Of a DNA stretch of 37,204 bases, positions 15,668-25,569 are shown piece after piece (positions within the stretch are counted from its first letter, which is position 1; each line of letters begins with the position of its first letter). A model generated the notes under the pieces. That model had not been told where the DNA came from. It made no database searches and was given only the letters and a program-made list of their open reading frames with translations. A program made the translations under genes and the position numbers. Origin of the DNA: Marine Group I thaumarchaeote (GTDB lineage Archaea; Thermoproteota; Nitrososphaeria; Nitrososphaerales; Nitrosopumilaceae). Location: positions 1-37,204 of the forward strand of contig JACASW010000009.1 of NCBI GenBank assembly GCA_013390785.1. The letters run 5' to 3'.

Positions 15668-17518
15668 ATGGCAGAAAGAATAATTGGTATTGATTTAGGA
15701 ACAAGTAACTCAGCTGCTGCAATTATCCAAGGTGGTAAGCCAACAATAATTCCTGCAGCTGAGGGTCAAACGGCACATGGTAAAGCATTTCCATCAGTTG
15801 TTGCATTTCCAAAGGATGGTAGCGCTATGCTTGTTGGCACACCGGCTGTTAACCAAGCTGTAACAAATCCTGAAAATACAATTACTAAGGCAAAGAGACA
15901 GATGGGTACAGACCATGTTTACAAAATTGAAGGTAAAGAATACAAGCCACAACAAATCTCTGCGTTTATTTTACAAAAAATTAAAAAAGATGCTGAGGCA
16001 TTTACTGGAGATAAGATTACAAAGGCAGTAATTACGGTCCCTGCATATTTTGATGATAATCAGAGACAAGCTACCAAAGATGCGGGAACAATCGCCGGAC
16101 TTGAGGTAACACGAATTATCAATGAGCCTACTGCAGCTGCTCTTGCTTTTGGTCTTGATAAAGCAAAGCAAGACATGAAGATACTGGTGTTTGATTTTGG
16201 TGGTGGTACACTTGATGTAACAATAATGGAAATGGGTGGTGGCGTTTTTGAAGTAATGAGTACTTCTGGCGATACTAAGCTGGGTGGTACTGATATGGAT
16301 TTAGCAATAATAGATTATGCCAAAGAAGAATTCAGAAAGAAAGAGGGAGTTGATCTTTCAAGTGATAAGAAAGCTATGGAACGACTCAGAGAGGGTTGCG
16401 AAAAGGCAAAGATCGAACTTTCTGGTGTAATGGAAACGGACATAAACTTACCATATATTCATGAAAAAACTGCGCTTGAAGTTAAACTAACAAGAGCTAA
16501 ACTAGACAGTCTTGTAACATCACTAGTTGAGAGATGTAAGCCTTCAATTGATAAGGCGCTAGAAGATGCAAAGATATCCGCTTCAGACATCACCAAAATT
16601 GTACTTGTTGGTGGACCTACTAGAATGCCAATTGTGAAAAAATTTGTAGGAGATGCAGTTGGACAAAGTGCAGAATCTGGAGTTGATCCAATGGAGGCTG
16701 TAGCATTTGGAGCTGCCATTCAAGCTGGTATCATGGCGGGAGACGTTGAAAGTGATATTGTCTTACTAGATGTGACTCCATTAACGTTAGGAATTGAAAC
16801 CTTAGGTGGTGTACGTGAACCAATTATTGAGAGAAATACCACAATACCTACATCCAAAGATAAGACTTTCACAACAGCTGCTGATAGCCAAACCGCAGTT
16901 ACAATAAATGTAGTTCAGGGAGAGCGACCAATGGTTGCTGATAATGTTTCATTGGGTAGTTTCAACTTAACTGATATTCCGCCTGCTCCTAGAGGAGTTC
17001 CACAAGTCAACGTAAAATTCGATATTGATGCAAATGGTATCATAAACGTAACAGCAAAGGATCTTGGAACTGGAAAGGACGCTAAAATTACAATAGAATC
17101 TACTACAAAATTATCAGATGAAGAAGTAGAAAAATTGAAGCAAGATGCAGAAAAGCACGCAGATGAAGACAAGAAGAAAAAGGAATCTGTAGATATCAAA
17201 AATGAAGCAGAAAGCTTCATCTACACAACGGAAAAATTGGTTAATCAAGATCTTAAAGACAAAATATCACAAGAACAGGGAATCAAGATTACAGATGCAG
17301 TAAAAGAAGTAAAGGAAGTGCTAAGTCAGGATTCAGAACAAATTAAGACAAAACTCGATGCATTGAAAGCAATAGTTAATGAAATAACCACCGAGTTATA
17401 CAAGAATGCTACTCCTCCACCAGGTGCAGCTCAACAGGAAGACGGAGCCAAATCTGAAGAAAAATCAGAGCCTGAGCCAGAACCAGAATCTAAACCAGAT
17501 GAAGAGCAATCTAAATAA
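15668..17518 (+). CDS. dnaK: Hsp70 chaperone DnaK
   Basis: A 616-residue DnaK. The nucleotide-binding domain (about 1-360) shows [63 protein letters not shown] and [10 protein letters not shown]. The inter-domain linker [16 protein letters not shown] leads to the substrate-binding beta domain and helical lid. The C-terminus is a low-complexity stretch with repeats of EPEP and ESKPDEE. Length is typical of actinobacterial or archaeal DnaK, slightly shorter than E. coli. It lies 17 bases after grpE and 29 before dnaJ, one operon. Likely cytosolic, with ATP-driven client folding and heat-stress protection. Confidence 0.98.
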   Translation: MAERIIGIDLGTSNSAAAIIQGGKPTIIPAAEGQTAHGKAFPSVVAFPKDGSAMLVGTPAVNQAVTNPENTITKAKRQMGTDHVYKIEGKEYKPQQISAFILQKIKKDAEAFTGDKITKAVITVPAYFDDNQRQATKDAGTIAGLEVTRIINEPTAAALAFGLDKAKQDMKILVFDFGGGTLDVTIMEMGGGVFEVMSTSGDTKLGGTDMDLAIIDYAKEEFRKKEGVDLSSDKKAMERLREGCEKAKIELSGVMETDINLPYIHEKTALEVKLTRAKLDSLVTSLVERCKPSIDKALEDAKISASDITKIVLVGGPTRMPIVKKFVGDAVGQSAESGVDPMEAVAFGAAIQAGIMAGDVESDIVLLDVTPLTLGIETLGGVREPIIERNTTIPTSKDKTFTTAADSQTAVTINVVQGERPMVADNVSLGSFNLTDIPPAPRGVPQVNVKFDIDANGIINVTAKDLGTGKDAKITIESTTKLSDEEVEKLKQDAEKHADEDKKKKESVDIKNEAESFIYTTEKLVNQDLKDKISQEQGIKITDAVKEVKEVLSQDSEQIKTKLDALKAIVNEITTELYKNATPPPGAAQQEDGAKSEEKSEPEPEPESKPDEEQSK

Positions 17519-17547
17519 AATTCAAAACCCAAATTGTTTGATTAGAG

Positions 17548-18657
17548 ATGAGTGCAAAGCGTGATTATTACGAAGTCTTAGGTGTTTCGAAGGATACTCA
17601 ACTGAATGAGATCAAGTCCCAATACAGAAAATTAGCTTTAAAATTTCACCCAGACAGAAACAAATCTGCTGAAGCCGCTGAACATTTCAAGGAAATTTCA
17701 GAAGCATACGCAGTTTTGTCAGATACAAAAAAACGCAGTCTTTATGATCAACATGGTCATGCTGGTGTAGATGGACGATACAGTACTGAAGATATTTTCA
17801 GAGGAGCCGGAGCTAACTTTGATGACATCTTTAGTGACTTGTTTGGAGGAAGAGGTCGAAGAACGACAGGTGGTTTTGATTCTATTTTTGAAAATCTCTT
17901 TGGTGGGAGGTCACAAGGATTTGGTGGTTTCGGAAGACAAAGAGGATCTGACATGCTGTACGAAACCTCTGTTTCGCTTGAAGATGTGCTTAACGGAAAA
18001 AGAATGGAGCTTGATTTGCAAAAAAATGTGGATTGTCCTGATTGTAACGGTTCTGGATGTTTTCCTGGAACATCAAAAACAAAATGTTCGGATTGTAATG
18101 GTCAAGGACAAGTAAGAATTAGTCGGAACATGGGATTTTCTACTTTTGTAACTGTCCAACCATGTAGAAAATGCAGTGGGCAAGGAATGATGATAGAAAA
18201 ACCATGCAAAAAATGTAAGTTAGGAAAAGTAAAAGGTACTAAGCACATATCGTTTGAACTTCCTGCCGGTATAGACAATGGTGATTATGTGATATCTGGT
18301 GAAGGGGAGTCAGTACCAGATGGTGCAAATGGTGATCTAATAATAAGAGTTAACGTTGAACCACATCCTAAATTCAAACGTGATGGAAGAGATATTTTTT
18401 ATGACACACAAATATCAATAATGGACGCAAGCTTGGGGAAAAATTTGGAAGTTCCAACGCTAGAAGGATCCAATAAAATTTCTGTGGAACCTGGCAGCCA
18501 ACCAAACACAATAATCAAACTTAAGGGAAAAGGATTGTCAGGACGTGGACTTAGAGGTAGAGGTGATCAATATGTTAGATTAGTAGTTAATATTCCAAAA
18601 AAACTAAGCAGGCACCAAAAAGATTTGTTAAAGGAGTTAGAAGACTCGTTTAATTAA
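17548..18657 (+). CDS. dnaJ: Co-chaperone DnaJ (Hsp40)
   Basis: A 369-residue type I DnaJ. The J domain (residues 1-70) contains DYYEVLGVSKDTQ and the HPD tripeptide in LKFHPDRN that stimulates DnaK ATPase. A G/F-rich region (about 75-130, FGGRGRRTTGGF, FGGRSQGFGGFG) follows, then the zinc domain (about 155-225) with CPDCNGSGC, CSDCNGQGQ, CRKCSGQGM and a fourth element CKKCKLGKV, which departs from the CxxCxGxG consensus but keeps its cysteines. C-terminal beta domains end the protein. It is the last gene of the chaperone operon. A convergent small gene begins on the other strand ten bases later. Confidence 0.97.
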   Translation: MSAKRDYYEVLGVSKDTQLNEIKSQYRKLALKFHPDRNKSAEAAEHFKEISEAYAVLSDTKKRSLYDQHGHAGVDGRYSTEDIFRGAGANFDDIFSDLFGGRGRRTTGGFDSIFENLFGGRSQGFGGFGRQRGSDMLYETSVSLEDVLNGKRMELDLQKNVDCPDCNGSGCFPGTSKTKCSDCNGQGQVRISRNMGFSTFVTVQPCRKCSGQGMMIEKPCKKCKLGKVKGTKHISFELPAGIDNGDYVISGEGESVPDGANGDLIIRVNVEPHPKFKRDGRDIFYDTQISIMDASLGKNLEVPTLEGSNKISVEPGSQPNTIIKLKGKGLSGRGLRGRGDQYVRLVVNIPKKLSRHQKDLLKELEDSFN

Positions 18658-18666
18658 CACTGAATT

Positions 18667-18852
18667 TTAACCGGTTTCAGATTTTTTTTTATGAATTTTT
18701 ACGTGATGCCCACCACGAGTGTGCGTAACATGTATGGTTTGAATTAGCCCATCAACCACATCCTCCGAATAGTATTTCACATTGTATCTAGCAAGCACTT
18801 TCTTACAATTATCACAGTATATCTCTCTAAATTCCACTAAATTGATAGACAC
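18667..18852 (-). CDS. Small putative zinc-binding protein (61 residues)
   Basis: I do not recognise a named family. The 61-residue frame starts at GTG 18852 (V/M)SINLVEFREIYCDNCKKVL and ends before dnaJ. It has one CxxC pair (residues 13-16) and a histidine-rich stretch IHVTHTRGGHHVKIHKK, giving enough ligands for one metal site. The mixture of hydrophobic beta-like segments and a basic C-terminal tail is more like a real small protein than a chance frame, and nothing else explains this gap. Convergent to dnaJ, divergent from tRNA-Leu. Could be a nucleic-acid-binding ribbon. Conservation untested. Confidence 0.6.
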   Translation of the reverse strand: MSINLVEFREIYCDNCKKVLARYNVKYYSEDVVDGLIQTIHVTHTRGGHHVKIHKKKSETG

Positions 18853-18915
18853 ACTCGACTATTTTGTGTTTACTCACGAAAAAGAAACTTATTCTATGTT
18901 TTTTCTTTTCTTGTT

Positions 18916-19000
18916 GCGGGGGTCGCCCAGCCTGGCCAACGGCGTAAGGTTCAGATCCTTATCTCCTAGGAGTTCGTGGGTTCAAATCCCACTTCCCGCA
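18916..19000 (+). tRNA. tRNA-Leu (anticodon CAG)
   Basis: An 85-nt class II tRNA. Acceptor GCGGGGG pairs with TTCCCGC (two G-U pairs), discriminator A at 19000. The anticodon stem TAAGG/CCTTA is perfect, with loop TTCAGAT, so anticodon CAG reads CUG. A long variable arm (about TCTCCTAGGAG) marks a class II leucine tRNA. The T-arm is GTGGG-TTCAAAT-CCCAC. No CCA encoded and no intron. The last 19 bases overlap the 3' end of gatE on the other strand. Confidence 0.95.
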
Positions 19001-21105
19001 TTTTTATAATTCTGAATCTCTTTTTGCCAATATTCTGCTATTCGTTTACGTGGAAACGAGGAAGCTTGTTTTATTGACAATCCCATCAGAGTTTGTAAAT
19101 GACCATTCTTCACAAATTCCATATTATTTTGTTTTATTCCATCTAAAATTTGATATAAAGAATCATACATCACATTGTCCATTGGGCTACCAAGATATTC
19201 TTTAATTACGTGTAACATCTTCCAAGGATCCATATGTCTTCTGCCACCTACTAGAATACCGGGCTGGCCGGTTTCGGGTGGACCTACTTCCAAGTGTTTG
19301 CGCAGTTCTTCCACGGTTAGTGGAATTTTCAACTTCTCCATATTTTCGAAATCATTTTTGAGCTGGTCTGGTATGTTTTCTGGAATTTTACCTGACACAA
19401 TGTATTCAAAAATAGTTTCCAAGTAATCTTTGAATATTTTATTAGACGCAAATAGTTTAAAGAATTCTATAATGACTGTGTCATTCTTGTGGCATGGACA
19501 AGTGAATTTGCGTTTCAATCGGCTGGTATCAAATCCTTTCCTTTTCCAGTTTATCATATTCGAAGTGAGTATTGAGAAAACATAAGCTGGTGTAGGCTCT
19601 CCAGGAAGCATTTCTGACTTTTTAATTTCACATATTTTTACAAACTCCTCTGCGTATTCTGAGTCAAAAATTTGTTCAGCCTGTTCTTTGTTTAGGTTGT
19701 ATTTTTTCTGAATTTTAGATATCGCTTCATCCCATGTTGGTGTTGTATCTGCTTCATCCATTGCACGTTTTACTTCTTTCGGCTTTATGCTAATGGAAGG
19801 GATATCAGTTTCTGGATACATTCTTGACGCACCAGGACGCGGTCTAAGGAAAACAGTCTCGCCTTCTTGTGTGGCAGCTCTGGTCTCTGCTGGTACTCCG
19901 CTAGTTGCATCTTGGATTCTCTTTATTATGGAATCTATAGCATAATCCAACTTTGGATCCTCACCAGCTATAATCAGGAAACCATCTTGGTTTGTTAATT
20001 CAAGATGCTTTCTTATTTTATCAACATCAGAATCGTTAATCCCGTAATTAGGCAGCTCATCCGAATGGAAAACTCCTCCAATGCCAAAAAATCTTACAAG
20101 CTGTCCAATTTCTTTTCCCAATCTAATTCCAGAGTATGGTTCAAAACCAAAAATACCCGAAAAATTTCTTAGACGTATTGCCTTAATTTTTGCTTTTGAT
20201 TTCAGTGCATTTTGAATTATTTTTGATTCGCATTCCTTGAGAACTTGAGAAATATCAAAAACATCTTCTTCTGTGATTGTTATTGATAGTTTTTTGAGTT
20301 TTTCACCAATCTGAATTAGTCCGTGTTGTCTTTTGGCTTCATAACCAATTATTTTTTCAAGTTGGTCTAGTTGCTGTACGCCCTTCACTTCTACAACTCC
20401 ACCGCCACCACTGACTGAAATGTTTACATCCTGTCTAACGGAACCAATTCCTCTTTTTACCTTCCCTGTTACTCTTAAATTTCTTCCAAGCGTTAATGCA
20501 ATTTCCTTAACTTCAGAGGGCTTGGTACTGACAGGTTCTAAGGCAATTTCAACTAATGGTACACCCAAACGATCCAAACTGTAATTCGTTTCATTTTGTT
20601 CATTACTGAGAAGTTTCGCTGCATCCTCCTCAAGACAAACTGCTTGCACTCCAATCTTTTTTCCACCCACCTTTAGATTTCCTCCCTGGGAAACAAGCAT
20701 GGTTCTTTGAAAGCCAGACGTGTTAGAGCCATCAATGACGGTCTTTCTCATAACGTGAATCTCGCTGAAAATTTTTGATTCAAGCATGCTGCTAATCAGT
20801 AATGAAACCTCCTTTGCACTATGATCTAGATCATGAGGAGGCTCTTCGTCTTTTTCAACCAAGCAACTGCTTTGAGAATTTGCATAGTAATTGATTTTCT
20901 TTGCTTTTGCCTTCTCAAACAGTGCAGCCGGATCTGTTTCTCCAAGCTCACTTTTTGCCGTTCTTAAGCTTCTAGAGAATTTTTCAGTATATTCATCATT
21001 CTCTATCGGCTTGCATTTGCAAAATAATTTTTTATCTGTATTCAGCTGTTGGTGAATTTCTAATCCGACCTTCAAACCAATTTTTTCGAAATCAATTTCT
21101 GTCAT
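18982..21105 (-). CDS. gatE: Glu-tRNA(Gln) amidotransferase subunit E
   Basis: A 707-residue GatE, the tRNA-binding and kinase subunit that converts Glu-tRNA(Gln) to Gln-tRNA(Gln) with GatD. The GatB/E core is clear: KVGLEIHQQLNT, KLFCKCKP, EDAAKL, DRLGVPLVEIALEP, GIGSVRQDVNISV and EVKGVQQL. A GAD domain (about residues 290-410) and the GTP/AspRS-like GASRMYPETDIPSI follow. The tail is about 80 residues longer than commonly seen in archaeal GatE and contains FTCPCHKND and a segment with VGPPETGQPGILVGGRRHMDPW that I do not match to the usual C-terminal helical/YqeY region. It ends with the stop TGA at 18982, inside the antisense tRNA-Leu T-arm. It follows gatD by two bases, one operon. Confidence 0.95.
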   Translation of the reverse strand: MTEIDFEKIGLKVGLEIHQQLNTDKKLFCKCKPIENDEYTEKFSRSLRTAKSELGETDPAALFEKAKAKKINYYANSQSSCLVEKDEEPPHDLDHSAKEVSLLISSMLESKIFSEIHVMRKTVIDGSNTSGFQRTMLVSQGGNLKVGGKKIGVQAVCLEEDAAKLLSNEQNETNYSLDRLGVPLVEIALEPVSTKPSEVKEIALTLGRNLRVTGKVKRGIGSVRQDVNISVSGGGGVVEVKGVQQLDQLEKIIGYEAKRQHGLIQIGEKLKKLSITITEEDVFDISQVLKECESKIIQNALKSKAKIKAIRLRNFSGIFGFEPYSGIRLGKEIGQLVRFFGIGGVFHSDELPNYGINDSDVDKIRKHLELTNQDGFLIIAGEDPKLDYAIDSIIKRIQDATSGVPAETRAATQEGETVFLRPRPGASRMYPETDIPSISIKPKEVKRAMDEADTTPTWDEAISKIQKKYNLNKEQAEQIFDSEYAEEFVKICEIKKSEMLPGEPTPAYVFSILTSNMINWKRKGFDTSRLKRKFTCPCHKNDTVIIEFFKLFASNKIFKDYLETIFEYIVSGKIPENIPDQLKNDFENMEKLKIPLTVEELRKHLEVGPPETGQPGILVGGRRHMDPWKMLHVIKEYLGSPMDNVMYDSLYQILDGIKQNNMEFVKNGHLQTLMGLSIKQASSFPRKRIAEYWQKEIQNYKNAGSGI

Positions 21106-21107
21106 AC

Positions 21108-22391
21108 TTAAAACTCTGAGGCAATATTCTCCATCATTAGTGACTTCATCTCATCGGAGTTTTTTGAATTTCCTAGTGCCCACATCGCTTTTACAAGTGA
21201 AGTCTCTGGCGTCATATTCTCAAGAGGAGTGATTCCTAATTCCAACAAATCCCTGCCGCTTTCATAGACTGTCATCCTAACCCTACCATCGATACACTGT
21301 GATGTCATTCCCAAAAACAGATCATTTTCATTTGCATTTTTTATAACATCATGCATTGTACGTCCAACATGTCCTAGTCCAGTTCCCTCAAAAATTATTG
21401 CCTTGCATCCTGTTTGTATCAAGTTTTCAATTAATTTTGGGTCGTAGCCAGGATGATATTTTACAAGTGCAACTTTGGTCTCAATCTTCATTCTTGGGTT
21501 GTATTTTGTGTCTTTAAAAAAATCATCTTGTATATTTTTTTTAATTTTTCCTTCAGCAATTATGAACGCAGGGTCACTACCCATTGTCTCAAACGCTCCA
21601 CGCTTGCTTGTATGATTTTTTCTAACCCTGGTTCCCCCATGGCATGCAACTGTCTGATCATTATCGTTATGGTGCATAACAAGAAAAACGCCTTTTGTGT
21701 TGGATTCAACAAGAAATTTTGAAGCTGCAATCAGGTTTATCGCTGCGTCAGATGATGCTCTATCAGACGATCTCTGTGAGCCAACAAGTGCAACGGGAAT
21801 GGGAAATCCGGCAAGTGCAAAAGACAAAAAAGAAGATGTGTAATGCATGGTGTCTGTTCCATGCGCAATCAGTATACCCTTGTAGTCAGAGTTTGCGAGC
21901 GAATCAAGTTTTTCCGCAATTTTTGTCCAGTGGTCTGGCTGTAAGTTTTCTGAATATTCCGAGAATAAAACTTCCGCATCAATATTAGCAATTTTTCCAA
22001 GCTCTGGAACTGCTTCATTAAGATCAGATGCACTAAGTGCAGGCGTAACAGCACCAGTTCTGTAATCAACCTTACTTGCAATTGTTCCTCCCGTAGAAAG
22101 AAGCAAAATTTTCGGAAGAGATGGATCCTCTTTTCTTTCTTGATCCTGTTTAGGCTTTACTTCAGAACTAGAAACGATCTCTATGTTTTGAATCTCATCA
22201 ACATTGATCCCTACATTGTAACCGCTTCCTAATTTTACTACTAGATGTATATCATCACCAGACTCGTATCTAGGCATTAGGATTCCAGAGTATGTCAAAT
22301 CAGCTGTGATCTTGATTGAATCGCCAACTTTGACATTGTTTTTTTTCAAACAATCAAGCGATTTTCCAGAATATCCTTGGTCTTCTGACAT
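21108..22391 (-). CDS. gatD: Glu-tRNA(Gln) amidotransferase subunit D
   Basis: A 427-residue GatD, the asparaginase-like subunit that releases ammonia from glutamine or asparagine for GatE. An N-terminal barrel domain (residues 1-85, KVGDSIKITADLTYSGILMPRY) precedes the type-I asparaginase fold, with LLSTGGTIAS (catalytic Thr), AHGTDTMHYT (Thr-Asp pair), GSQRSSDRASSDA and the later EGTGLGHVG. Only GatD proteins have this N-terminal extension, so it is not a free asparaginase. The ATG at 22391 starts MSEDQGYSGKSL. The gene runs directly into gatE and follows cdc48 by 31 bases on the same strand. Complete and typical. Confidence 0.97.
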   Translation of the reverse strand: MSEDQGYSGKSLDCLKKNNVKVGDSIKITADLTYSGILMPRYESGDDIHLVVKLGSGYNVGINVDEIQNIEIVSSSEVKPKQDQERKEDPSLPKILLLSTGGTIASKVDYRTGAVTPALSASDLNEAVPELGKIANIDAEVLFSEYSENLQPDHWTKIAEKLDSLANSDYKGILIAHGTDTMHYTSSFLSFALAGFPIPVALVGSQRSSDRASSDAAINLIAASKFLVESNTKGVFLVMHHNDNDQTVACHGGTRVRKNHTSKRGAFETMGSDPAFIIAEGKIKKNIQDDFFKDTKYNPRMKIETKVALVKYHPGYDPKLIENLIQTGCKAIIFEGTGLGHVGRTMHDVIKNANENDLFLGMTSQCIDGRVRMTVYESGRDLLELGITPLENMTPETSLVKAMWALGNSKNSDEMKSLMMENIASEF

Positions 22392-22422
22392 TGTGGTGGA
22401 TTAAGCAGTTATTTTATTAAAA

Positions 22423-24681
22423 CTACCTGAAAGCAGAAAGTTCCACTTTCTGTCCAATCTTCAAGTCTTTTTGCTCTCTTACTTTCTTGATAGCATCCTC
22501 AAAGTGTCTCATTGTAACTTTTGCCTCATCAGCAGATTTTTCAACTTTTGCAATTTCCTTATCCTGTTTTGTTATGGCTTCTTTTTCTTCCTCTGTCGTT
22601 GAATCTTTCTTGGCATGTATGCCAGCCATTGAATATTTGTCCAAGTGTTCATGAATGACAAAAGATACAGCAGTATTCGCTATAGCTGCTACATCTGCAC
22701 CGCTAAATCCATCAGTTCCCTCTGCTAATTTATTAAAATTCACATAGTCTGGACTGTTAGGATCTTTTTCGAACGGAATATCCTCTGCATTGATCTCCAA
22801 AATCTTTTTTCTGGATTCCTTATCTGGCAAAGGAATCTGTATAATTTTATCAAATCTGCCAGGTCTAAGTAATGCTGGATCAATCATGTCTGCCCTGTTT
22901 GTTGCGGCAAGTACTACAACACCATGCATCTCTTGCATGCCATCTAGTTCTGTTAGTAGTTGACTTACAACTCTTTCAGTTACTTGCGTCTCTGCACCTC
23001 CTCCTCGAATTGGAGCTATTGAATCAATTTCATCAAAGAATATTACACATGGAGATGATTGTCTTGCTCTTTTGAAAATTTCTCTGATTCCTCTCTCTGA
23101 TTCTCCTACCCACTTTGATAACAATTCAGGACCACGTACAGAAACAAAATTTGCTTCACTCTCAGTAGCAACTGCTTTCGCTAACATTGTCTTTCCTGTA
23201 CCGCTTGCACCATGAAGCAAAATACCATGTGGCATTTTATGTCCCAACTTTTCATAGAGTGCAGGATATTTCATTGGCCATTCAACTGCCTCTTGAAGTT
23301 CTTGTTTAGTATCATCTAGACCACCAACATCAGCCCATTGTACATCTGGGTTTTCAATATACACTTCCCTCATACCAGATGGTGTAACTTCCATCAACGC
23401 TTTTTTGTAATCTTCTCCATTAACAACTAACTTGTCAAGTGTTTCAGGAGGAATCTTTTCATCGTCTAAGTTAATCTCAGGCAGCAACCTGCGTAAACAT
23501 TTCATGGCTGCTTCCTTACACAAATATTCCAAGTCAGCACCAACATATCCATGGCTAACTGAAGCTATACGTTTAATGTCTACATCCTCATGCAATGGCA
23601 TGTTTCGTGTGTGAATATTAAGAATGTCAGTTCGTCCCTTTTTATCAGGAACCTTGATCTCAATCTCTCTGTCAAACCGTCCAGGTCTTCTTAATGCTGG
23701 ATCAATTGCATTTGGTCTGTTTGTTGCTGAAATTACTATTACCTTACCTCTCGCTTCTAATCCATCCATAAGTGAAAGCATTTGTGATACAACTCTTCGT
23801 TCAACTTCCCCAGTAACTTCTTCTCGTTTAGGAGCTATAGAGTCAATCTCATCAACAAAAACAATTGATGGTGCCTTTTCTCTAGCTTCCTTGAATATTT
23901 CTCGTAGTCTAGCTTCACTTTCACCATAAAACTTGCTCATAATTTCAGGACCAGAAATGCTAATGAAGTGTGCATTACTTTCATTTGCTACTGCCTTTGC
24001 TAACAATGTCTTACCCGTGCCAGGTGGTCCATAAAGTAACACCCCCTTTGGTGCTTCTATTCCTAATTTTTCAAATATTTCTGGATGACGTAGTGGAAGT
24101 TCAATCATTTCTCTAACTTTCTTAATTTCATCAGTTAAACCACCAATGTCTTCATAAGAAACTTGTGGAACTCCTCTTAACGTCTCTCCTTTTTCAGCTA
24201 TAGTAAAAACTGTTTTTTGTGTTACAAGTACCGCATCAGCATTAGGTGTGACTCCAATTATCTGAAATGTTAACCTACCACCAAAATATGGCACCATCAC
24301 ATTATCACCCTTGATCAAAGGTACACTTTCTAATGCATCTGCAAGATATCGCTCATCAATTGGTGGTATAGCTTCTAATGGCGCTACAATAATTTTTTCT
24401 GCTGCAACAGCTTTGATCTTTTTTACTGAAATGCTATCTCCAATTGCAATTCCGGAATTGTTTCGCCCCAATCCATCTATCCTAATAATGCCTTTTCCTT
24501 CATCTGAGGGGTAAAGAGGCAAACATTTTGCAACAGTTCTTCGTTTACCTTTAATTTCGATAACATCACCTGTTGATGCATTTAGATGATCCATAGAATC
24601 ATAATCAATTCTTGCTACACCACGCCCAACGTCCCGTGTATATGCCTCTAGGACCTTGAGAGAAAGCTCATTTTCGCTCAT
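22423..24681 (-). CDS. cdc48: CDC48/VCP-type AAA ATPase
   Basis: A 752-residue double-AAA unfoldase. The CDC48 N domain (about 1-185) is followed by D1, with Walker A GPPGTGKT (about 219-226), [12 protein letters not shown] and arginine fingers in RRPGRFD, and D2, with Walker A written GASGTGKT (about 492-499), [15 protein letters not shown] and LLRPGRFD. The second P-loop therefore lacks the usual PP. The C-terminus [12 protein letters not shown] lacks an obvious HbYX proteasome-docking end. It extracts and unfolds proteins for the archaeal proteasome. It is divergent from rpl2, with a TATA-like site 26 bases upstream of its ATG, suggesting a leaderless mRNA. Confidence 0.97.
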   Translation of the reverse strand: MSENELSLKVLEAYTRDVGRGVARIDYDSMDHLNASTGDVIEIKGKRRTVAKCLPLYPSDEGKGIIRIDGLGRNNSGIAIGDSISVKKIKAVAAEKIIVAPLEAIPPIDERYLADALESVPLIKGDNVMVPYFGGRLTFQIIGVTPNADAVLVTQKTVFTIAEKGETLRGVPQVSYEDIGGLTDEIKKVREMIELPLRHPEIFEKLGIEAPKGVLLYGPPGTGKTLLAKAVANESNAHFISISGPEIMSKFYGESEARLREIFKEAREKAPSIVFVDEIDSIAPKREEVTGEVERRVVSQMLSLMDGLEARGKVIVISATNRPNAIDPALRRPGRFDREIEIKVPDKKGRTDILNIHTRNMPLHEDVDIKRIASVSHGYVGADLEYLCKEAAMKCLRRLLPEINLDDEKIPPETLDKLVVNGEDYKKALMEVTPSGMREVYIENPDVQWADVGGLDDTKQELQEAVEWPMKYPALYEKLGHKMPHGILLHGASGTGKTMLAKAVATESEANFVSVRGPELLSKWVGESERGIREIFKRARQSSPCVIFFDEIDSIAPIRGGGAETQVTERVVSQLLTELDGMQEMHGVVVLAATNRADMIDPALLRPGRFDKIIQIPLPDKESRKKILEINAEDIPFEKDPNSPDYVNFNKLAEGTDGFSGADVAAIANTAVSFVIHEHLDKYSMAGIHAKKDSTTEEEKEAITKQDKEIAKVEKSADEAKVTMRHFEDAIKKVREQKDLKIGQKVELSAFR

Positions 24682-24702
24682 AATTTATCACCCTTTATGT
24701 AT

Positions 24703-24712
24703 TGTTTATACC
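24703..24712 (-). promoter_or_regulatory. TATA box (BoxA) for cdc48
   Basis: The minus strand reads GGTATAAACA, centred about 26 bases before the cdc48 ATG, the spacing expected of a leaderless archaeal transcript. The purine-rich ACAAA just upstream could be a BRE. This is a position and sequence match only. Confidence 0.55.
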
Positions 24713-24756
24713 TTTGTCGATGAATTTCAATGCAAATACTTCATTTAATCAGAAGC

Positions 24757-24763
24757 TTAAAAT
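24757..24763 (+). promoter_or_regulatory. TATA-like element for rpl2
   Basis: TTAAAAT lies about 29 bases before the TTG start of rpl2, again the spacing of a leaderless transcript. No Shine-Dalgarno site precedes the start, which supports this reading. Confidence 0.45.
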
Positions 24764-24789
24764 CTGTTGAATAATCAAAAATTTTTACC

Positions 24790-25524
24790 TTGGGAAAAAG
24801 ACCTCTTGTTAGAAGACGTGGCCGTGGAGGGTTGCAGTTTAGAGTACCTGCTACAGGAAAGATCGCACCAGCAAAATATCCTAATTTTGAACTTTCAGAG
24901 AATCATGAAGGAGAGATAATTGATCTTGTTCATGAACGTGGTCGTGATGTTCCATTAGCAAAAGTAAGATTTAACGATGGTAAAATTTCATATATCCCAG
25001 CGGTACTTGGTGCTAAGGTAGGTTCACAAATACAGTTTGGGCTAAAATCTAAAATTACCGATGGTAATATAATTAGCATTCAAAATATTCCCGATGGTAC
25101 AACTGTATGTAATGTGGAAAAACAATTTGGGGATGGAGGTTCTTTTATGAAATCTGCTGGCACAAATGCTACAGTGTTTTCACATGAAGACAAGGGCGTT
25201 ACGCTAAAACTTCCCTCTGGAAAATTTACTACTCTTAATCCAAAAAATAGGGCAATGATAGGAACTTTGTCTGGTGGCGGCGTTGGTGATAGACCATTAA
25301 TGCGTGCAGGAGTAGCAGTAAGACGGTTTAAAGCAAAAGGACAAAAATATCCAATTGTTAGGGGTGTAGCTCAAGGAGCATATAATCATCCACATGGTGG
25401 AGGCAGACACCAACATGTCGGTCAAAGCTCAACTGTTTCACGTGATGCACCACCGGGAGCAAAAGTTGGAAGTATTGCAGCTAGAAAAACTGGAAGAGCA
25501 AGAATTAAAGAAAGAAAGAAGTAA
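24790..25524 (+). CDS. rpl2: Large-subunit ribosomal protein uL2
   Basis: A 244-residue archaeal uL2, which binds 23S rRNA near the peptidyl-transferase centre. The archaeal N-terminus GKRPLVRRRGRGG, the SH3-like domain (about 85-165) and the C-terminal conserved loop VAQGAYNHPHGGGRHQHVG with the functionally important histidine are present, followed by a basic tail RARIKERKK. Start is TTG at 24790: the protein from there matches the family N-terminus and there is no ATG in the right place. No other ribosomal protein gene is near, so L2 here is not in an S10-spc type operon. Followed by acylphosphatase after 45 bases. Complete. Confidence 0.97.
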   Translation: MGKRPLVRRRGRGGLQFRVPATGKIAPAKYPNFELSENHEGEIIDLVHERGRDVPLAKVRFNDGKISYIPAVLGAKVGSQIQFGLKSKITDGNIISIQNIPDGTTVCNVEKQFGDGGSFMKSAGTNATVFSHEDKGVTLKLPSGKFTTLNPKNRAMIGTLSGGGVGDRPLMRAGVAVRRFKAKGQKYPIVRGVAQGAYNHPHGGGRHQHVGQSSTVSRDAPPGAKVGSIAARKTGRARIKERKK

Positions 25525-25569
25525 TATTATTTTATTAAAACTGATTAGTATCCTTGTTTTTGTATATAC

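Noticed and set aside
17440-17515. Short repeats at the DnaK C-terminus as a DNA repeat
   Set aside because: They encode the usual acidic, disordered EPEP-type tail of DnaK, not an independent repeat element.
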